Source: Aliivibrio_A sp016764915 (GTDB lineage: Bacteria > Pseudomonadota > Gammaproteobacteria > Enterobacterales > Vibrionaceae). Taken from it: DNA of 64,000 bases. Below the pieces are notes generated by a model. The model made no database searches, was not told the origin of the DNA, and saw nothing but the letters and a program-made list of their open reading frames with translations. Each line of letters starts with the position of its first letter. The stretch's first letter is position 1. The DNA is taken from assembly GCA_965224595.1 (NCBI GenBank), contig OZ245058.1, forward strand, positions 1,116,001 to 1,180,000, given 5' to 3'. Position numbers and translations under genes: made by a program. This document shows, piece after piece, positions 51,742 through 61,193 of this stretch.

Positions 51742-51782
51742 AAACAGTAAGGGAGAAACTTAAGTGTCCACCTTACTGTTTT
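51742..51782 (+). terminator. Probable terminator of the sugar transporter operon
   Basis: An eleven-base-pair stem (AAACAGTAAGG / CCTTACTGTTT) with an 18-base loop starts eight bases after the stop codon. The following T run is short (about four), so termination may be partial. Confidence 0.6.
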
Positions 51783-52263
51783 AGACACTATTCCGAGCTG
51801 TTTATCAATCATTCCGCCATATCCTATATATTCCCTCAATACTTGTCTAATCACTCATCGTAAGGTGTTTTTGCTTAGTTTGGTTTAAACTAAATACAGA
51901 GCGTAAAAGAGTCTGACATCGTCCCTGTGGCTGATATTGGTTACATCTAATACATTCAGTCATTGAATGGGTTAATGAACTGTTTAATCTGTCACTATTT
52001 TTATTCAGCGTTGCTTAAGGCGTTGATTAATTTGTTGTCCATAGTACTTAGAAATTGATTGGCAGTAATTTGACGCAAGGGCGATAAATTGACAGGTCAT
52101 ATCGCATTTTTTATGCTTCTGTTTATGCGGTTATAATCGCGAAAGTGTTAGCTAGGTCAACACTTTGCTCCCAATCTTAACCGATATTTATTGTATTAAA
52201 TAATCGCTATGAAATAATCATTCACATTAACACAGTAGTAACAAAGAAGGACAAAATCTTTTT
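51783..52263 (+). other. Non-coding region upstream of the FapA-family gene
   Basis: This stretch of about 480 bases has no gene that could be supported in any frame. It holds the promoter of the FapA-family gene. A small hairpin (CATTCA-GTCAT-TGAATG) is at 51953 to 51969. Its length is above average for this window, so a small RNA or long leader is possible, but no clear signal was seen. Confidence 0.45.
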
Positions 52264-53913
52264 ATGTGGCACTCATTATTAGTACTTTCTGATGATAAAA
52301 AATTGGTGACATCGCGGATCCCCGAGGACTTCACTATGGAGTCTGAACTGGACCGTGTTGGACTCGATCTCGAGTTAGAAAAAATGGGTCTACAAGAGTA
52401 CCTTGTCAACGAAGGTAATATTAATTTACTTATCTTTGATATTAAAAACGGCAGCCAAGATGACGGTATTGTGATTGCTGAATGTAAAGATGCGGAACTC
52501 TCAATTGAGTTAGACGAGTCCAAGATGACCGCGACAATGCAAGTGGTTGGTGCATACGGTGGTGAATCACTAAGTGGAGCCATTTTGGTTAGAGTGATCT
52601 CCGAGAAAAATATTGTAAAGGGCATTAGCAAAAAAGCGCTACAAAAAATTATGCTACAGAGCCGAATATTAAAGCCGGGAGAAACCTATTCTCACGTTAT
52701 CGCTAAAGGTAAACCTGCAGTCAATGGTGAAGACACTTCATTTTTTCCAATGGTGAGTGATGTTCGAGAGCAAGTAAGACAACCACAAGAGCTGGAAGAT
52801 GGCACGGTTGATATGCGGGATTTGGGCGAAACCATTACCGTAGAAATTGATGATCCATTGATGAAGCGAACCCCACCGACTCTAGGGGAACATGGCTTCA
52901 CGCTTCTGGGCGATATATTAGCGCCTACACCCGGTAATGACATTGATTTTAAAGTAGGTAAAGGCACCAAAGTTTCAGCTGATAATTACAATGTATTGGT
53001 CGCAACCGTTGCTGGTATGCCGTGGTTAGAGAGTCGAGGTGCATTCGTTGATGATACCTTATGTTTAAAAGCTGTTGATATTACGACAGGGCATGTCAAG
53101 TTTAAGGGCAGTGTGATCATTAATGGAGATATCTCTCCTGGAATGAAAGTTAGAGCGACAGGCACAATAACGGTTGGTGGATATATAGAGTCTGCGGATG
53201 TTCAAGCTCACGGTGATGTGATTGCCCTAAGAGGAATTATTGGGCATCAAGTTGCTGAAGGAGAAGATTACTCATGTTTTGTTAAAGCAGCAGGTGAGAT
53301 AACCGCTAAGTTTGCTCAATTTGCGGATGTACAGGCGGGGAGAGACATTAATTTGACCCTACATTCAAACCATAGCTTTATCAAAAGTGGAAAAAATGTC
53401 ACCGTTATGGATGCAACCGCTCAACACGGTTTAATTTGTGGTGGTGAAGTGCGTGCTGCGAACAGTGTGACTACCGTTAACCTTGGAACCACTGCCGATA
53501 CTCAAACCGTTATTTTTGGTTTTACCGATTACAGGAAACATAAAAAACAGATTGGGCGCTTTAAAGATATATTTAAAGCAGAACAAGAGAAAACAATGGA
53601 AGTGGTGCGTTCAGAGCTTAGCCTATCTAAGTTACCCAAAGAAGAGAAAACTGATGAGATGGTGGCCAATGTAGCGGCGATGAAAAAAAGCAATAATGAA
53701 GCAATAGCTAAATCAATGCGACAGCTTAAGATGAAAGAAGAAGATTTAAATCAGCTACTTAAAAATAACACCATCACTGTAAAAAATAGAATATTCCCTA
53801 GAGTGACCATGCAGTTTTCTGAAGAGGTCTTTATGACCAAAAGAGAATATGGGCCAACTCGAATTAATTTTAACGAATATGAAATTCTATTAGATCCCAT
53901 TTTGACCACATAA
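52264..53913 (+). CDS. FapA-family (DUF342) protein
   Basis: This is a 549-residue protein. The N-terminal 175 residues are less conserved; residues about 190 to 440 form the DUF342 core, a parallel beta-helix with the repeated VIINGDISPGMKVRATGTIT and VGGYIESADVQAHGDVI pattern, and the last 100 residues are a coiled coil. Named FapA after a flagellar-cluster protein, the family is widely present as a polymer-like or scaffold protein of poorly known function in Vibrio and Shewanella. Here it stands alone, not beside flagellar genes. No enzymatic motif is visible. Confidence 0.9.
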   Translation: MWHSLLVLSDDKKLVTSRIPEDFTMESELDRVGLDLELEKMGLQEYLVNEGNINLLIFDIKNGSQDDGIVIAECKDAELSIELDESKMTATMQVVGAYGGESLSGAILVRVISEKNIVKGISKKALQKIMLQSRILKPGETYSHVIAKGKPAVNGEDTSFFPMVSDVREQVRQPQELEDGTVDMRDLGETITVEIDDPLMKRTPPTLGEHGFTLLGDILAPTPGNDIDFKVGKGTKVSADNYNVLVATVAGMPWLESRGAFVDDTLCLKAVDITTGHVKFKGSVIINGDISPGMKVRATGTITVGGYIESADVQAHGDVIALRGIIGHQVAEGEDYSCFVKAAGEITAKFAQFADVQAGRDINLTLHSNHSFIKSGKNVTVMDATAQHGLICGGEVRAANSVTTVNLGTTADTQTVIFGFTDYRKHKKQIGRFKDIFKAEQEKTMEVVRSELSLSKLPKEEKTDEMVANVAAMKKSNNEAIAKSMRQLKMKEEDLNQLLKNNTITVKNRIFPRVTMQFSEEVFMTKREYGPTRINFNEYEILLDPILTT

Positions 53914-53959
53914 GCGCCAGGCAGATGCGTGCTTTTCCATCTGCAAGCGAAATGTGCGG

Positions 53960-55681
53960 TTACTTAGTCGCAATCAGATCTTTATATGCAATGGTTTTTC
54001 CTTGAGGTTTCTCATTACTCAGTTGCGCTTTTGGAGAGCCTGGTTGGGCCAGCCAGTAAGACGCATCACGCTCAGGGTTGAGTTTAGGTCCACACTCACC
54101 TTGAACTTTGCTACGCTCTATACGCTTCATTACTTTGTCTTGAGCTGCGGCCAAGCCATTAAGAGCTTCTTGAGGTGTTCTCTCACCACTTGCTGCTTCA
54201 GAGACATACTGCCACCATAACTGAGCTAGCTTTGGATAGTCAGGAACATTTAAGCCTGTAGGTGTCCACTGTTTGCGTGCATCACTACGATAAAACTCAA
54301 CTAAACCGCCTAATTTAGGTGCCGCTTGAGTCATTGCATCAGAGTTAATATCTGACTCACGAATAGGCGTTAAACCAACCAGTGTTTTTTTCAAACTGAC
54401 TGTTTTAGAGACAACGAACTGCGCATACAACCAAGCTGCATGTCGGCGATCAACTGGTGTACTGTCTAGGAATGTCTAAGCACCAGCATCTTGATAACCG
54501 AGTTTCATACCCTCTTCCCAGTATGGACCATGAGGAGAAGGTGCCATACGCCATTTAGGTGTACCATCTTCATTTACGACAGGTAAACCGGGTTTGATCA
54601 TATCAGCAGTAAAAGCGGTGTACCAAAAGATCTGCTGAGCAATAGAGCCCTGTGCTGGGACTGGACCCGCTTCCCCAAACGTCATGCCTTGTGCTTCAGG
54701 TGGCGCATATTGCTTTAACCAATCAACGTATTTTGTGGTGGCGTACACAGCCGCAGGGCCATTGGTCGCACCGCCTCTAGTGACACTGGAACCAACAGGA
54801 TTACACCCTTCCATGCGGATACCCCACTCATCAACAGGGAAGCCATTTGGAATGCCTTTATCACCAGCTCCTGCCATAGAGAACCATGAATCGGTAAAGC
54901 GCCAACCAAGCGATGGGTCTTTTTTACCATAATCCATGTGACCATAAACGCGTTTCCCGTCGATGTTCTTTACCTCTTTAGAGAAAAACTCAGCAATGTC
55001 CTCATACGCAGACCAATTTAACGGAACCCCAAGCTCATAACCGTAACTCTTCTTGAATTGCGCTTTTAAATCTTCACGTTCAAACCAATCAGCACGGAAC
55101 CAATAAAGATTCGCAAACTGTTGATCGGGGAGTTGCCACAATTTACCATTTGGTCCGGTGGTAAAGCTCAGGCCTATGAAATCATCCAGATCTAGTGTCG
55201 GAAGTGTAAATTGTTTACCATCGCCTGCCATCATATCGCTGATAGGAACTACTTTTTTATAACGGAAATGAGTACCAATTAAATCAGAATCATTCACATA
55301 GGCATCGTAGATATTACGGCCTGATTGCATTTGTGTTTGCAGTTTTTCGACCACATCACGTTCTTGAATCAAATCGTGGGTGATCTTAATTCCAGTGATT
55401 TCAGTAAATGCTTTTGCAAGGACTTTGGACTCATATTCATGAGTGGTGATAGTTTCAGAAGCAACATTGATCTCCATGCCACGGAATGGCTTTGCTGCTT
55501 CAATGAACCACTGCAACTCCTTCTTCTGCTGTTCATTGCTAAGGGTTGATGGCGTGAATTCAGACGACATCCATTTTTTTGCCGCATCTGAATATTGATC
55601 GGCCCAGCTGGTTGCAGGTGACGCTATCAATATAGAAATGAAGGTCAATGCTAAGAACACAAATGCTTTGTTTTTATGCAT
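53960..55681 (-). pseudogene. ABC solute-binding protein gene interrupted by one amber codon
   Basis: The gene encodes a binding protein of about 573 residues. It starts at ATG 55681 with a perfect AAGGAG site and a signal peptide (about 1 to 28). Codon 402 (54476 to 54478) is TAG, but the same frame then continues for 171 residues with family-like sequence (AAWLYAQFVVSKTVSLKKT). Homologues known to me have Trp at this point, so a single G-to-A change (TGG to TAG) explains it. The long SBP family (glycerol/sugar type, near 570 residues) normally needs its C-terminus. No permease or ATPase gene is adjacent. It may be inactive unless suppressed or a sequencing error. Confidence 0.88.
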
Positions 55682-55943
55682 CTCCTTGCTCCTTATGCTT
55701 TTTTTGTCTATGTGCAAATAAATGAAATGAGCCAATTCGCTAAGGAACTTAACTGAGTATAGATAAGCTGAGAGTACTAAGATGTTAAATTTACAAAAAA
55801 CGACAATACATTAATAATTAGTTTTCTGTAGAGTTAATAGGCAGAGAAGCAACTAAAAGGGAATATTAAAGAAACGGCTAAGCCGTGTGCGTTAGCCGAA
55901 ATACCATTTATAAACGATTAAGAGAAAAGGGCATGAAGTAGCC

Positions 55944-57110
55944 CTAGTCGATAATAATATGCGGTAAGTAACGTGAAAGGTCTTGTGTTATTAACGATGA
56001 ATCTTCCCTAATCGAGATACCTGCAGGTTGGTCATTGATTAACCAACTACCAATCAGAGTGTAGTTGTCACCAAATTTAGGCAATGGATGAAAGGCCTGA
56101 ATGATTGAACCCTCTTCCCCGTAAGGCCCATCAATTTTTAATGTCTCTTTACCATTTCTAAACAGTTGAATATTTGAACCTTCACGTGAAAACAGCGGTT
56201 TAACCACGTAATCTTTCAATACATTGGCTGCTGGGTCACCACTAAAAAATGAAGGCAGTAAATTAGGGTGGTTAGGAAACATTTTCCACAAGGTCGGAAG
56301 CAGTGCTTTGTTAGAAATCACCGCTTTCCACATGGGTTCTAACCAATTAACATTTGCGGTTGGCAGATGTTGACCAAATTCTTCGTCAAACATGAACTCC
56401 CACGGGTAGAGCTTGAACATCCAACGAATGATTTTGTCATCAGTATCGGTAAATTCACCCTCTTTAGTGACCCCTATATCTTCAATGTGAACAAACGCCG
56501 TCGACAGTCCCGCTTCTTTGGCACAATCTTCCATGTATTGAACCGTACCACGATCTTCTTCAGTATCGTGGCAGCAAGAAAAATGCAACGTTTGACCTGG
56601 CTGTAATTGTTGCAACTCTTTAAAACGATTCATCAACAGCTCTTGCAGTAGATTAAACTGGTCTGAATCACGTCGAAGGTGGCCACTTTTTACCTTATCT
56701 TCTAACCACAACCATTGCCAAAAACCGGTTTCAAATACCGATGTTGGGGTATCAGCGTTATTTTCATAAAATTTGGCGGGACCACTGCCATCGTATGCAA
56801 GATCAAGGCGAGAGTAGAGTGATGGCTCTTTACGTTTCCAAGAGTCAGCAATGCCTTGCCAATGGGCCTGAGGTATCTGAAATTTTCGTAAAAGTTCTTC
56901 ATCACGAACCACTTTATCAACAACATCAAGACACATCTCATGGATCTCTTGAGTTGGGTCCTCAAGATCCTGTTCAATCTGCTTCAATGTAAATTGGTAG
57001 TAGGCGGATTCATCCCAGTACGGTTCGCCATACATGGTATGAAAGCCAAAACCAAACTCAGCAGCACGTCGTTGCCAGTTTGGTCTAGGTTTACTCTCTA
57101 TTCTGAGCAT
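55944..57110 (-). CDS. Glutathionylspermidine synthase-like ATP-grasp protein (YjfC-like)
   Basis: This is a protein of about 388 residues matching the C-terminal synthetase half of E. coli Gsp (and YjfC/YgiC). The N-terminus GFGFHTMYGEPYWDESAYYQ, the DGSGPAKFYENNADTPTS loop, and KPLFSREGSNIQ for ATP binding are typical. The amidase half of E. coli Gsp is absent. It would ligate a peptide and an amine or amino acid using ATP; the real product is unproven. The ATG at 57110 overlaps the DUF1190 stop (TAATG). It is the last gene of the seven-gene operon. Confidence 0.9.
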   Translation of the reverse strand: MLRIESKPRPNWQRRAAEFGFGFHTMYGEPYWDESAYYQFTLKQIEQDLEDPTQEIHEMCLDVVDKVVRDEELLRKFQIPQAHWQGIADSWKRKEPSLYSRLDLAYDGSGPAKFYENNADTPTSVFETGFWQWLWLEDKVKSGHLRRDSDQFNLLQELLMNRFKELQQLQPGQTLHFSCCHDTEEDRGTVQYMEDCAKEAGLSTAFVHIEDIGVTKEGEFTDTDDKIIRWMFKLYPWEFMFDEEFGQHLPTANVNWLEPMWKAVISNKALLPTLWKMFPNHPNLLPSFFSGDPAANVLKDYVVKPLFSREGSNIQLFRNGKETLKIDGPYGEEGSIIQAFHPLPKFGDNYTLIGSWLINDQPAGISIREDSSLITQDLSRYLPHIIID

Positions 57111-57715
57111 TAACCGCCCCAACTCTTGGTTGAGCTGCTACCCCAGCTAGATTTAGCCGCCGCTTTTGAGCCAAAACCACCACGAGACATAGTGCGAGAA
57201 ACGGTTGGTTTAGGTTTCATATCGCTTTTTGATACGTAGGTTTTGGTTTTGCTGTAACTACGGCCGTAATTTTTACCATCAGAAGCGACCCAGCTGTTGT
57301 AGTAAGGGCTACGACGATTCGAAGAGGTAAAAAGAGGTTGAGAGTAGTAGTTACGATTACCATTGATCATATTTGAGAACATGTATCCGGCCATCATTGG
57401 CATAAACCAGCTGCTTTGACGACTCTGTACACAGTTATCATAACCGAACTCGGCGGCGCAATCTTGCGCGGTATTGTATTTAGGCGCAGTACGTTCAGCT
57501 TCGCGCACAGCATCTTCATACGCGGCACTACACTCTGAAGCGTATTCAGAGTTATCACTGACACAATCGTTTGCATTTGCGTACATGGTGCTCTGTGTCA
57601 CCTCTTCACCACAACCAACTAACGCTGTTGATGCAACCACAACGGTACCCAGAGAGACATATCTCCAATTTGCTTTGCGCATGCGTGAGCAGACGACATT
57701 TTGACTACGTTTCAT
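57110..57715 (-). CDS. DUF1190 lipoprotein (YjfM/YgiB-like)
   Basis: This is a 201-residue protein of the YgiB/YjfM family. The basic N-terminus and hydrophobic stretch end in a lipobox ALVGC near residue 35, so it is a lipoprotein. The rest is rich in Ser, Tyr and Asn, with paired Cys residues in the conserved NDCVSDNSEYASECSAAYED and TAQDCAAEFGYDNC segments, and a Ser/Gly/Lys-rich C-terminus (TMSRGGFGSKAAAKSSWG). An AGGAG site precedes the ATG. It is coupled to the following synthetase gene. Confidence 0.88.
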   Translation of the reverse strand: MKRSQNVVCSRMRKANWRYVSLGTVVVASTALVGCGEEVTQSTMYANANDCVSDNSEYASECSAAYEDAVREAERTAPKYNTAQDCAAEFGYDNCVQSRQSSWFMPMMAGYMFSNMINGNRNYYSQPLFTSSNRRSPYYNSWVASDGKNYGRSYSKTKTYVSKSDMKPKPTVSRTMSRGGFGSKAAAKSSWGSSSTKSWGG

Positions 57716-57723
57716 GTCAGCTC

Positions 57724-58140
57724 CTAGTAAGTCATGCAGGCAGCATTGAGGATACCGATAGCAATAGACATAGAGCCCATAACAACCGCTGCTGGAATTT
57801 CGTTATTAATAATGCGTTCGACCAATTTTGGCATAAACCCAAAGCGGACAATGGCAAAAGCGATAACTTGTGCAATCAGAGCAACCACACCCCACAATGC
57901 AAAGTCCAAAATACCTACGGAGTTCGTTGCAGCACTGGCGATCGCAAGGCTATAACCAATAAAAGCTCCTGACATCGTGATTGCAGCGGCAACATTTTTT
58001 TCCTCTTTAACCAGTGCCCACTCGTCATAAGGGGTAATTCGTAAATAGACAAATTTAAACAGCATTAAAAATACAATGGATAGGCCAAAGTAGAGTGCAA
58101 ATGAACCCAGACCAGCGAGAGAAGCAGTAAGTTGTGACAT
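57724..58140 (-). CDS. DUF350 membrane protein (YjfL-like)
   Basis: This is a 138-residue protein with four predicted membrane segments (about 12 to 30, 50 to 70, 80 to 100, 115 to 135). The pattern RITPYDEWALVKEEKNVAAA in the first loop is characteristic of DUF350. In E. coli yjfL lies between yjfK and yjfM, just as here. The function is unknown; it is likely an inner-membrane partner of the PspA-like protein. Confidence 0.9.
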   Translation of the reverse strand: MSQLTASLAGLGSFALYFGLSIVFLMLFKFVYLRITPYDEWALVKEEKNVAAAITMSGAFIGYSLAIASAATNSVGILDFALWGVVALIAQVIAFAIVRFGFMPKLVERIINNEIPAAVVMGSMSIAIGILNAACMTY

Positions 58141-58170
58141 AAAAAATTCCTTGTAATAAATAGGTCGGGA

Positions 58171-58812
58171 TTAGCCGACAACTTTGAAGTCAGTTGCGGA
58201 TAAATTGACACCAGTACTATAGACCACGCAGCGGTCAGCACGGTTATCAACGATGGACTCTTCCGCAGAGATGAGTACCGACTCAAACAGGTCGTTATCA
58301 GCTTCACGTTCATACACCATCACAAATTGATCTGTGGTGGTGATGTTGCCGTCGCTATCCCAAGTTTGTTCTGTCATGGCAACAGGTTTAACATTATCCC
58401 AAACCTTACTAAACGGATAACCTTCTAGTTCAATGTTTGGTTTAACAATCTCATTTTCTAACCAGTTATTCCATTGAGTGGTGGTATCAATTGGCTTGGT
58501 ATCGTAGTAGTACCAGAGTTTCACTTCTTGAACATCAGCGTCCGTCCGGCCTTGTTGTAACACTTGTATGTAACCATCGTCATCGGTGTAGTAACGAATC
58601 AAACGAGACTGTTCGTCAAGATTAACCACGCCAACCGCACTGATCAGTTGAGTACGTGAAGCGTTACTAATGATCAGGTTTGGCTCAATAATTTTGAACT
58701 TAAGATCATCAAGCTCGATGGCACCACCAAGACGTAAACCTAATACTTCAGGGGATTTTGGTTGTTCTTTGACCGGTTCTGCGTCGAGTTTATTCTTTAA
58801 CCAATTAAACAT
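58171..58812 (-). CDS. DUF2491 protein (YjfK-like)
   Basis: This is a 213-residue soluble protein of the YjfK/DUF2491 family. Recognisable are the N-terminal amphipathic helix (MFNWLKNKLDAEP) which may touch the membrane, the GLRLGGAIELDDL motif and the RYYTDDDGYIQV segment. It lies four bases after the channel gene and 30 bases before DUF350. Its function is not known. Confidence 0.9.
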   Translation of the reverse strand: MFNWLKNKLDAEPVKEQPKSPEVLGLRLGGAIELDDLKFKIIEPNLIISNASRTQLISAVGVVNLDEQSRLIRYYTDDDGYIQVLQQGRTDADVQEVKLWYYYDTKPIDTTTQWNNWLENEIVKPNIELEGYPFSKVWDNVKPVAMTEQTWDSDGNITTTDQFVMVYEREADNDLFESVLISAEESIVDNRADRCVVYSTGVNLSATDFKVVG

Positions 58813-58815
58813 ATA

Positions 58816-59841
58816 TTAGCTCCACTTAAAATTATCAATGCGCTCGTCAGCAATATAAAATATTTGACTACCAGGGGTAATTTTCGCATCGAGAGCGGGA
58901 TTGAGTTCCATACCTTGGCCACTATTGATGGCGATTAAGGTTGCATCGTAGTTCGCTTTGAAAGATTCGAAAATGGTAGCAACGGTAATTGGCTCACAAG
59001 TATGAGGGTAGATCACTTTATACTGTGTCATGCCTTTATTGGAACTGAGTAGCTCATGATGCAACTCACTTGATCCTGGGTCTACCGCTGCTTTAGTTAA
59101 CATTTCAACCGATACTGATGGAATGCACTCAGCATTAGGACAGTGCAGTTTTAAGAGATCACTTAATACGTCATCATTGAAATAGGCGAGAAGGTGTGCA
59201 TTTGGATTTTGGCTACTGCAGAATAGGGCACTAGAAAGTGTTAAATCATCTTTAGGGTTATCAATGATGATGCAATTGGCGGTAGCAACGGATGCTCTAG
59301 CCATATCTGTGCTGTCGGTATAACTTCGAACTTTGACGAAATCTATTAAATCTGGGTAAGGGTTTTCGATATCTGAAATGACACACAGTACGATGCGGCG
59401 ACGGTTTTTCTCTTCATGCAGTAACATCTCAAGAAGGGAAAGTGTACGCTGCTCATTCCAGCCTAATACCAGTATATGTCCGTTCACTGTTAAACTCCGT
59501 TTGCCTTGTAGGCCGCTTTTCCAATAATTAATAGCGATTGCTGCTAGTCGTCCGATGGTGATGGCGAAGAGCCCCAAGCCCCCAGGGATCACAAATAGCG
59601 ATACAATCCATTTTCCAATCGCAGTGGTTGGTGATAGATCGCCATAACCCACGGTTGAGGCTGTGACTAGAAGGTAGTAGACAAAGTCAGTAAAACTTGA
59701 CGTCATCGCTGACTCTTGAGCTGCAAATAAAAGTAACCAGCTAATAGCAACGTAACCCGCTACAACAAGTAGCAGGTTACGTCCGGTTAAGTGATTAAAT
59801 TGTGCAGTTGCCCATCGGCGTAATAGTAACCAGATTGGCAT
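58816..59841 (-). CDS. Potassium channel with cytoplasmic RCK-like domain
   Basis: This is a 341-residue two-span K+ channel: membrane segments at about 22 to 40 and 82 to 105, with a pore helix and the selectivity filter TVGYGD between them. From about residue 115 a TrkA-N/RCK domain follows (GHILVLGWNEQRTLSLLEML) that binds a nucleotide or ion ligand and gates the pore. The gene lies inside the yjfI-to-yjfC-type operon, in the place between the PspA and DUF2491 genes, where E. coli has none. That suggests ion flux is part of the envelope-stress response run by this cluster. Confidence 0.92.
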   Translation of the reverse strand: MPIWLLLRRWATAQFNHLTGRNLLLVVAGYVAISWLLLFAAQESAMTSSFTDFVYYLLVTASTVGYGDLSPTTAIGKWIVSLFVIPGGLGLFAITIGRLAAIAINYWKSGLQGKRSLTVNGHILVLGWNEQRTLSLLEMLLHEEKNRRRIVLCVISDIENPYPDLIDFVKVRSYTDSTDMARASVATANCIIIDNPKDDLTLSSALFCSSQNPNAHLLAYFNDDVLSDLLKLHCPNAECIPSVSVEMLTKAAVDPGSSELHHELLSSNKGMTQYKVIYPHTCEPITVATIFESFKANYDATLIAINSGQGMELNPALDAKITPGSQIFYIADERIDNFKWS

Positions 59842-59882
59842 AGATTCCCTGCTATATAAATTTAAAGAATATTATCAATAAA

Positions 59883-60569
59883 TTACTTACCTAAAATACG
59901 AGCAAGCTCATCTTCAGCTGATGATTTGCCACCCGCTGTGATACCTGCATTTGCCAGTTTCTTATCCAAACTGCTACCAGAGTTCTGCTCATCAAGCTCT
60001 TGAGCTGCAGTGAACTGTGCTGAGCGCTCAGCTTGACGCTTTTTAATGCGCTCAAGTGATTCTGCGGCCGTTGTCATTTTTGCGTTAGCGCCAACATTGG
60101 TCATTGAAACCGCGGCTTGTGCTTTCTGAACAGCTTCATTGGCTTTAATTACGTCAATTTGTTGCTCAAGTTGACGTAACTTATCTTTAGCTTGGCTAAT
60201 GTTAGTGCGCATGCTCTGCTCAGATTGAGTGAATTGCTGAAGGTATAAATTTTCAGCTTCTTGCTCAGTACGCAGTGTGCCAACTTTTGTCGCACATTCA
60301 AGTGCTAGCTCTTGTTGACCTTTCTCCATTGCGTTACGAGCGTGAGTTTCGTACTCAGTAACACTTGATTCAAAGTCAGCAACTTTTGCCTCTGACATCT
60401 TACGTTTTGCTATCATTGAAACTAGCGCTTCATCAGAGCGGCGCAGTTCTGTTTTAGCTTCACGAATTTCTTGGTCTAAGATGCGCAGTGCTTGGCTATC
60501 AGCGACAGATTCCGCAGCTTCAGTAGCGCCACCTTTAATGGCAGTAAATAGTTTTTTCCAAACGCTCAT
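59883..60569 (-). CDS. PspA/IM30-family protein (YjfJ-like)
   Basis: This is a 228-residue PspA-like protein with an N-terminal amphipathic helix (MSVWKKLFTAIKGGATEAAE) and a long coiled coil of four or five helices to about residue 190. It should form rods or rings that bind and stabilise damaged inner membrane. It is the second gene of the operon, between DUF2170 and the channel. This is the YjfJ branch of the family, without the classic PspB/PspC partners. Confidence 0.92.
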   Translation of the reverse strand: MSVWKKLFTAIKGGATEAAESVADSQALRILDQEIREAKTELRRSDEALVSMIAKRKMSEAKVADFESSVTEYETHARNAMEKGQQELALECATKVGTLRTEQEAENLYLQQFTQSEQSMRTNISQAKDKLRQLEQQIDVIKANEAVQKAQAAVSMTNVGANAKMTTAAESLERIKKRQAERSAQFTAAQELDEQNSGSSLDKKLANAGITAGGKSSAEDELARILGK

Positions 60570-60578
60570 GGGTAATCC

Positions 60579-60971
60579 TTATAAATACTCTTGGTACAAT
60601 TCAACAAATGCTTCAACGTTACGGAATAACGTTGCGACTTCAATAACAACACTCTCTTCTTTCGATTGTGAAGAGAGAGAGCCAAATGCCACGTAATAAC
60701 TTTCAGTATTGAACATATTCAGTCCAATGGTTGATAGTGGGAACATTTGGTGTGAACGTAAAATAGTGTCGTTCAATCCAGCAACGTCTTTCACCGCTGC
60801 TTGTGAAAATAGAATAACTTCTACTAGAATTTGTTCGCCAGCAATGGCCAGAAAGGCCTCAATGCCATCCTCATTTCTGATAACTAGCGATTGTTCTAAG
60901 TGCTCAACGCTCCAACCTTCATGGTCGTTAAGGAGAGGGGTAAGATCATTAAGTTGTAATGTCATCGTCAT
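60579..60971 (-). CDS. DUF2170 protein (YjfI-like)
   Basis: This is a 130-residue soluble protein of the DUF2170 family, the first gene of the operon. Recognisable motifs are EHLEQSLVIRNEDGIEAFLA and LRSHQMFPLSTIGLN. It begins 10 bases upstream of the PspA-like gene. In E. coli yjfI is also the first gene of its operon. Function unknown; it may regulate or chaperone the PspA-like protein. Confidence 0.9.
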   Translation of the reverse strand: MTMTLQLNDLTPLLNDHEGWSVEHLEQSLVIRNEDGIEAFLAIAGEQILVEVILFSQAAVKDVAGLNDTILRSHQMFPLSTIGLNMFNTESYYVAFGSLSSQSKEESVVIEVATLFRNVEAFVELYQEYL

Positions 60972-60987
60972 TCCTATTGTAGTGTTT

Positions 60988-61014
60988 GAAACTTGTAGTG
61001 TTATGACAAGTTTC
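60988..61014 (-). promoter_or_regulatory. Inverted repeat in the leader of the YjfI-to-YjfC-type operon
   Basis: The arms GAAACTTGT and ACAAGTTTC (nine bases) flank a nine-base centre, 17 bases upstream of the first gene's start codon. Two direct copies of TTGTAGTGTT (60977 and 60993) overlap it. It may be an operator or leader hairpin for the seven-gene operon. AT-rich promoter-like sequence lies further upstream, around 61020 to 61110. Confidence 0.5.
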
Positions 61015-61193
61015 TGTTTGAAATGTTCAAAGTTACAAAAGCTAAATGTACACGTTTATAATCTATGCGTCATGATTATTATATGGGGGTAAATATTTAA
61101 ATTTAAATGCAAAAGATCTAAATATTACGATAATTAAATGAACAAAATGAGGAACTGCAGTAATCTGAAGTTTTACTCATCTTCCAAGTCTTG

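Noticed and set aside
53960..54430. Separate short gene from an ATG at 54430 on the minus strand
   Set aside because: It is in the same frame as the upstream binding-protein gene; only a TAG codon at 54476 separates them, so it is the 3' part of one interrupted gene.
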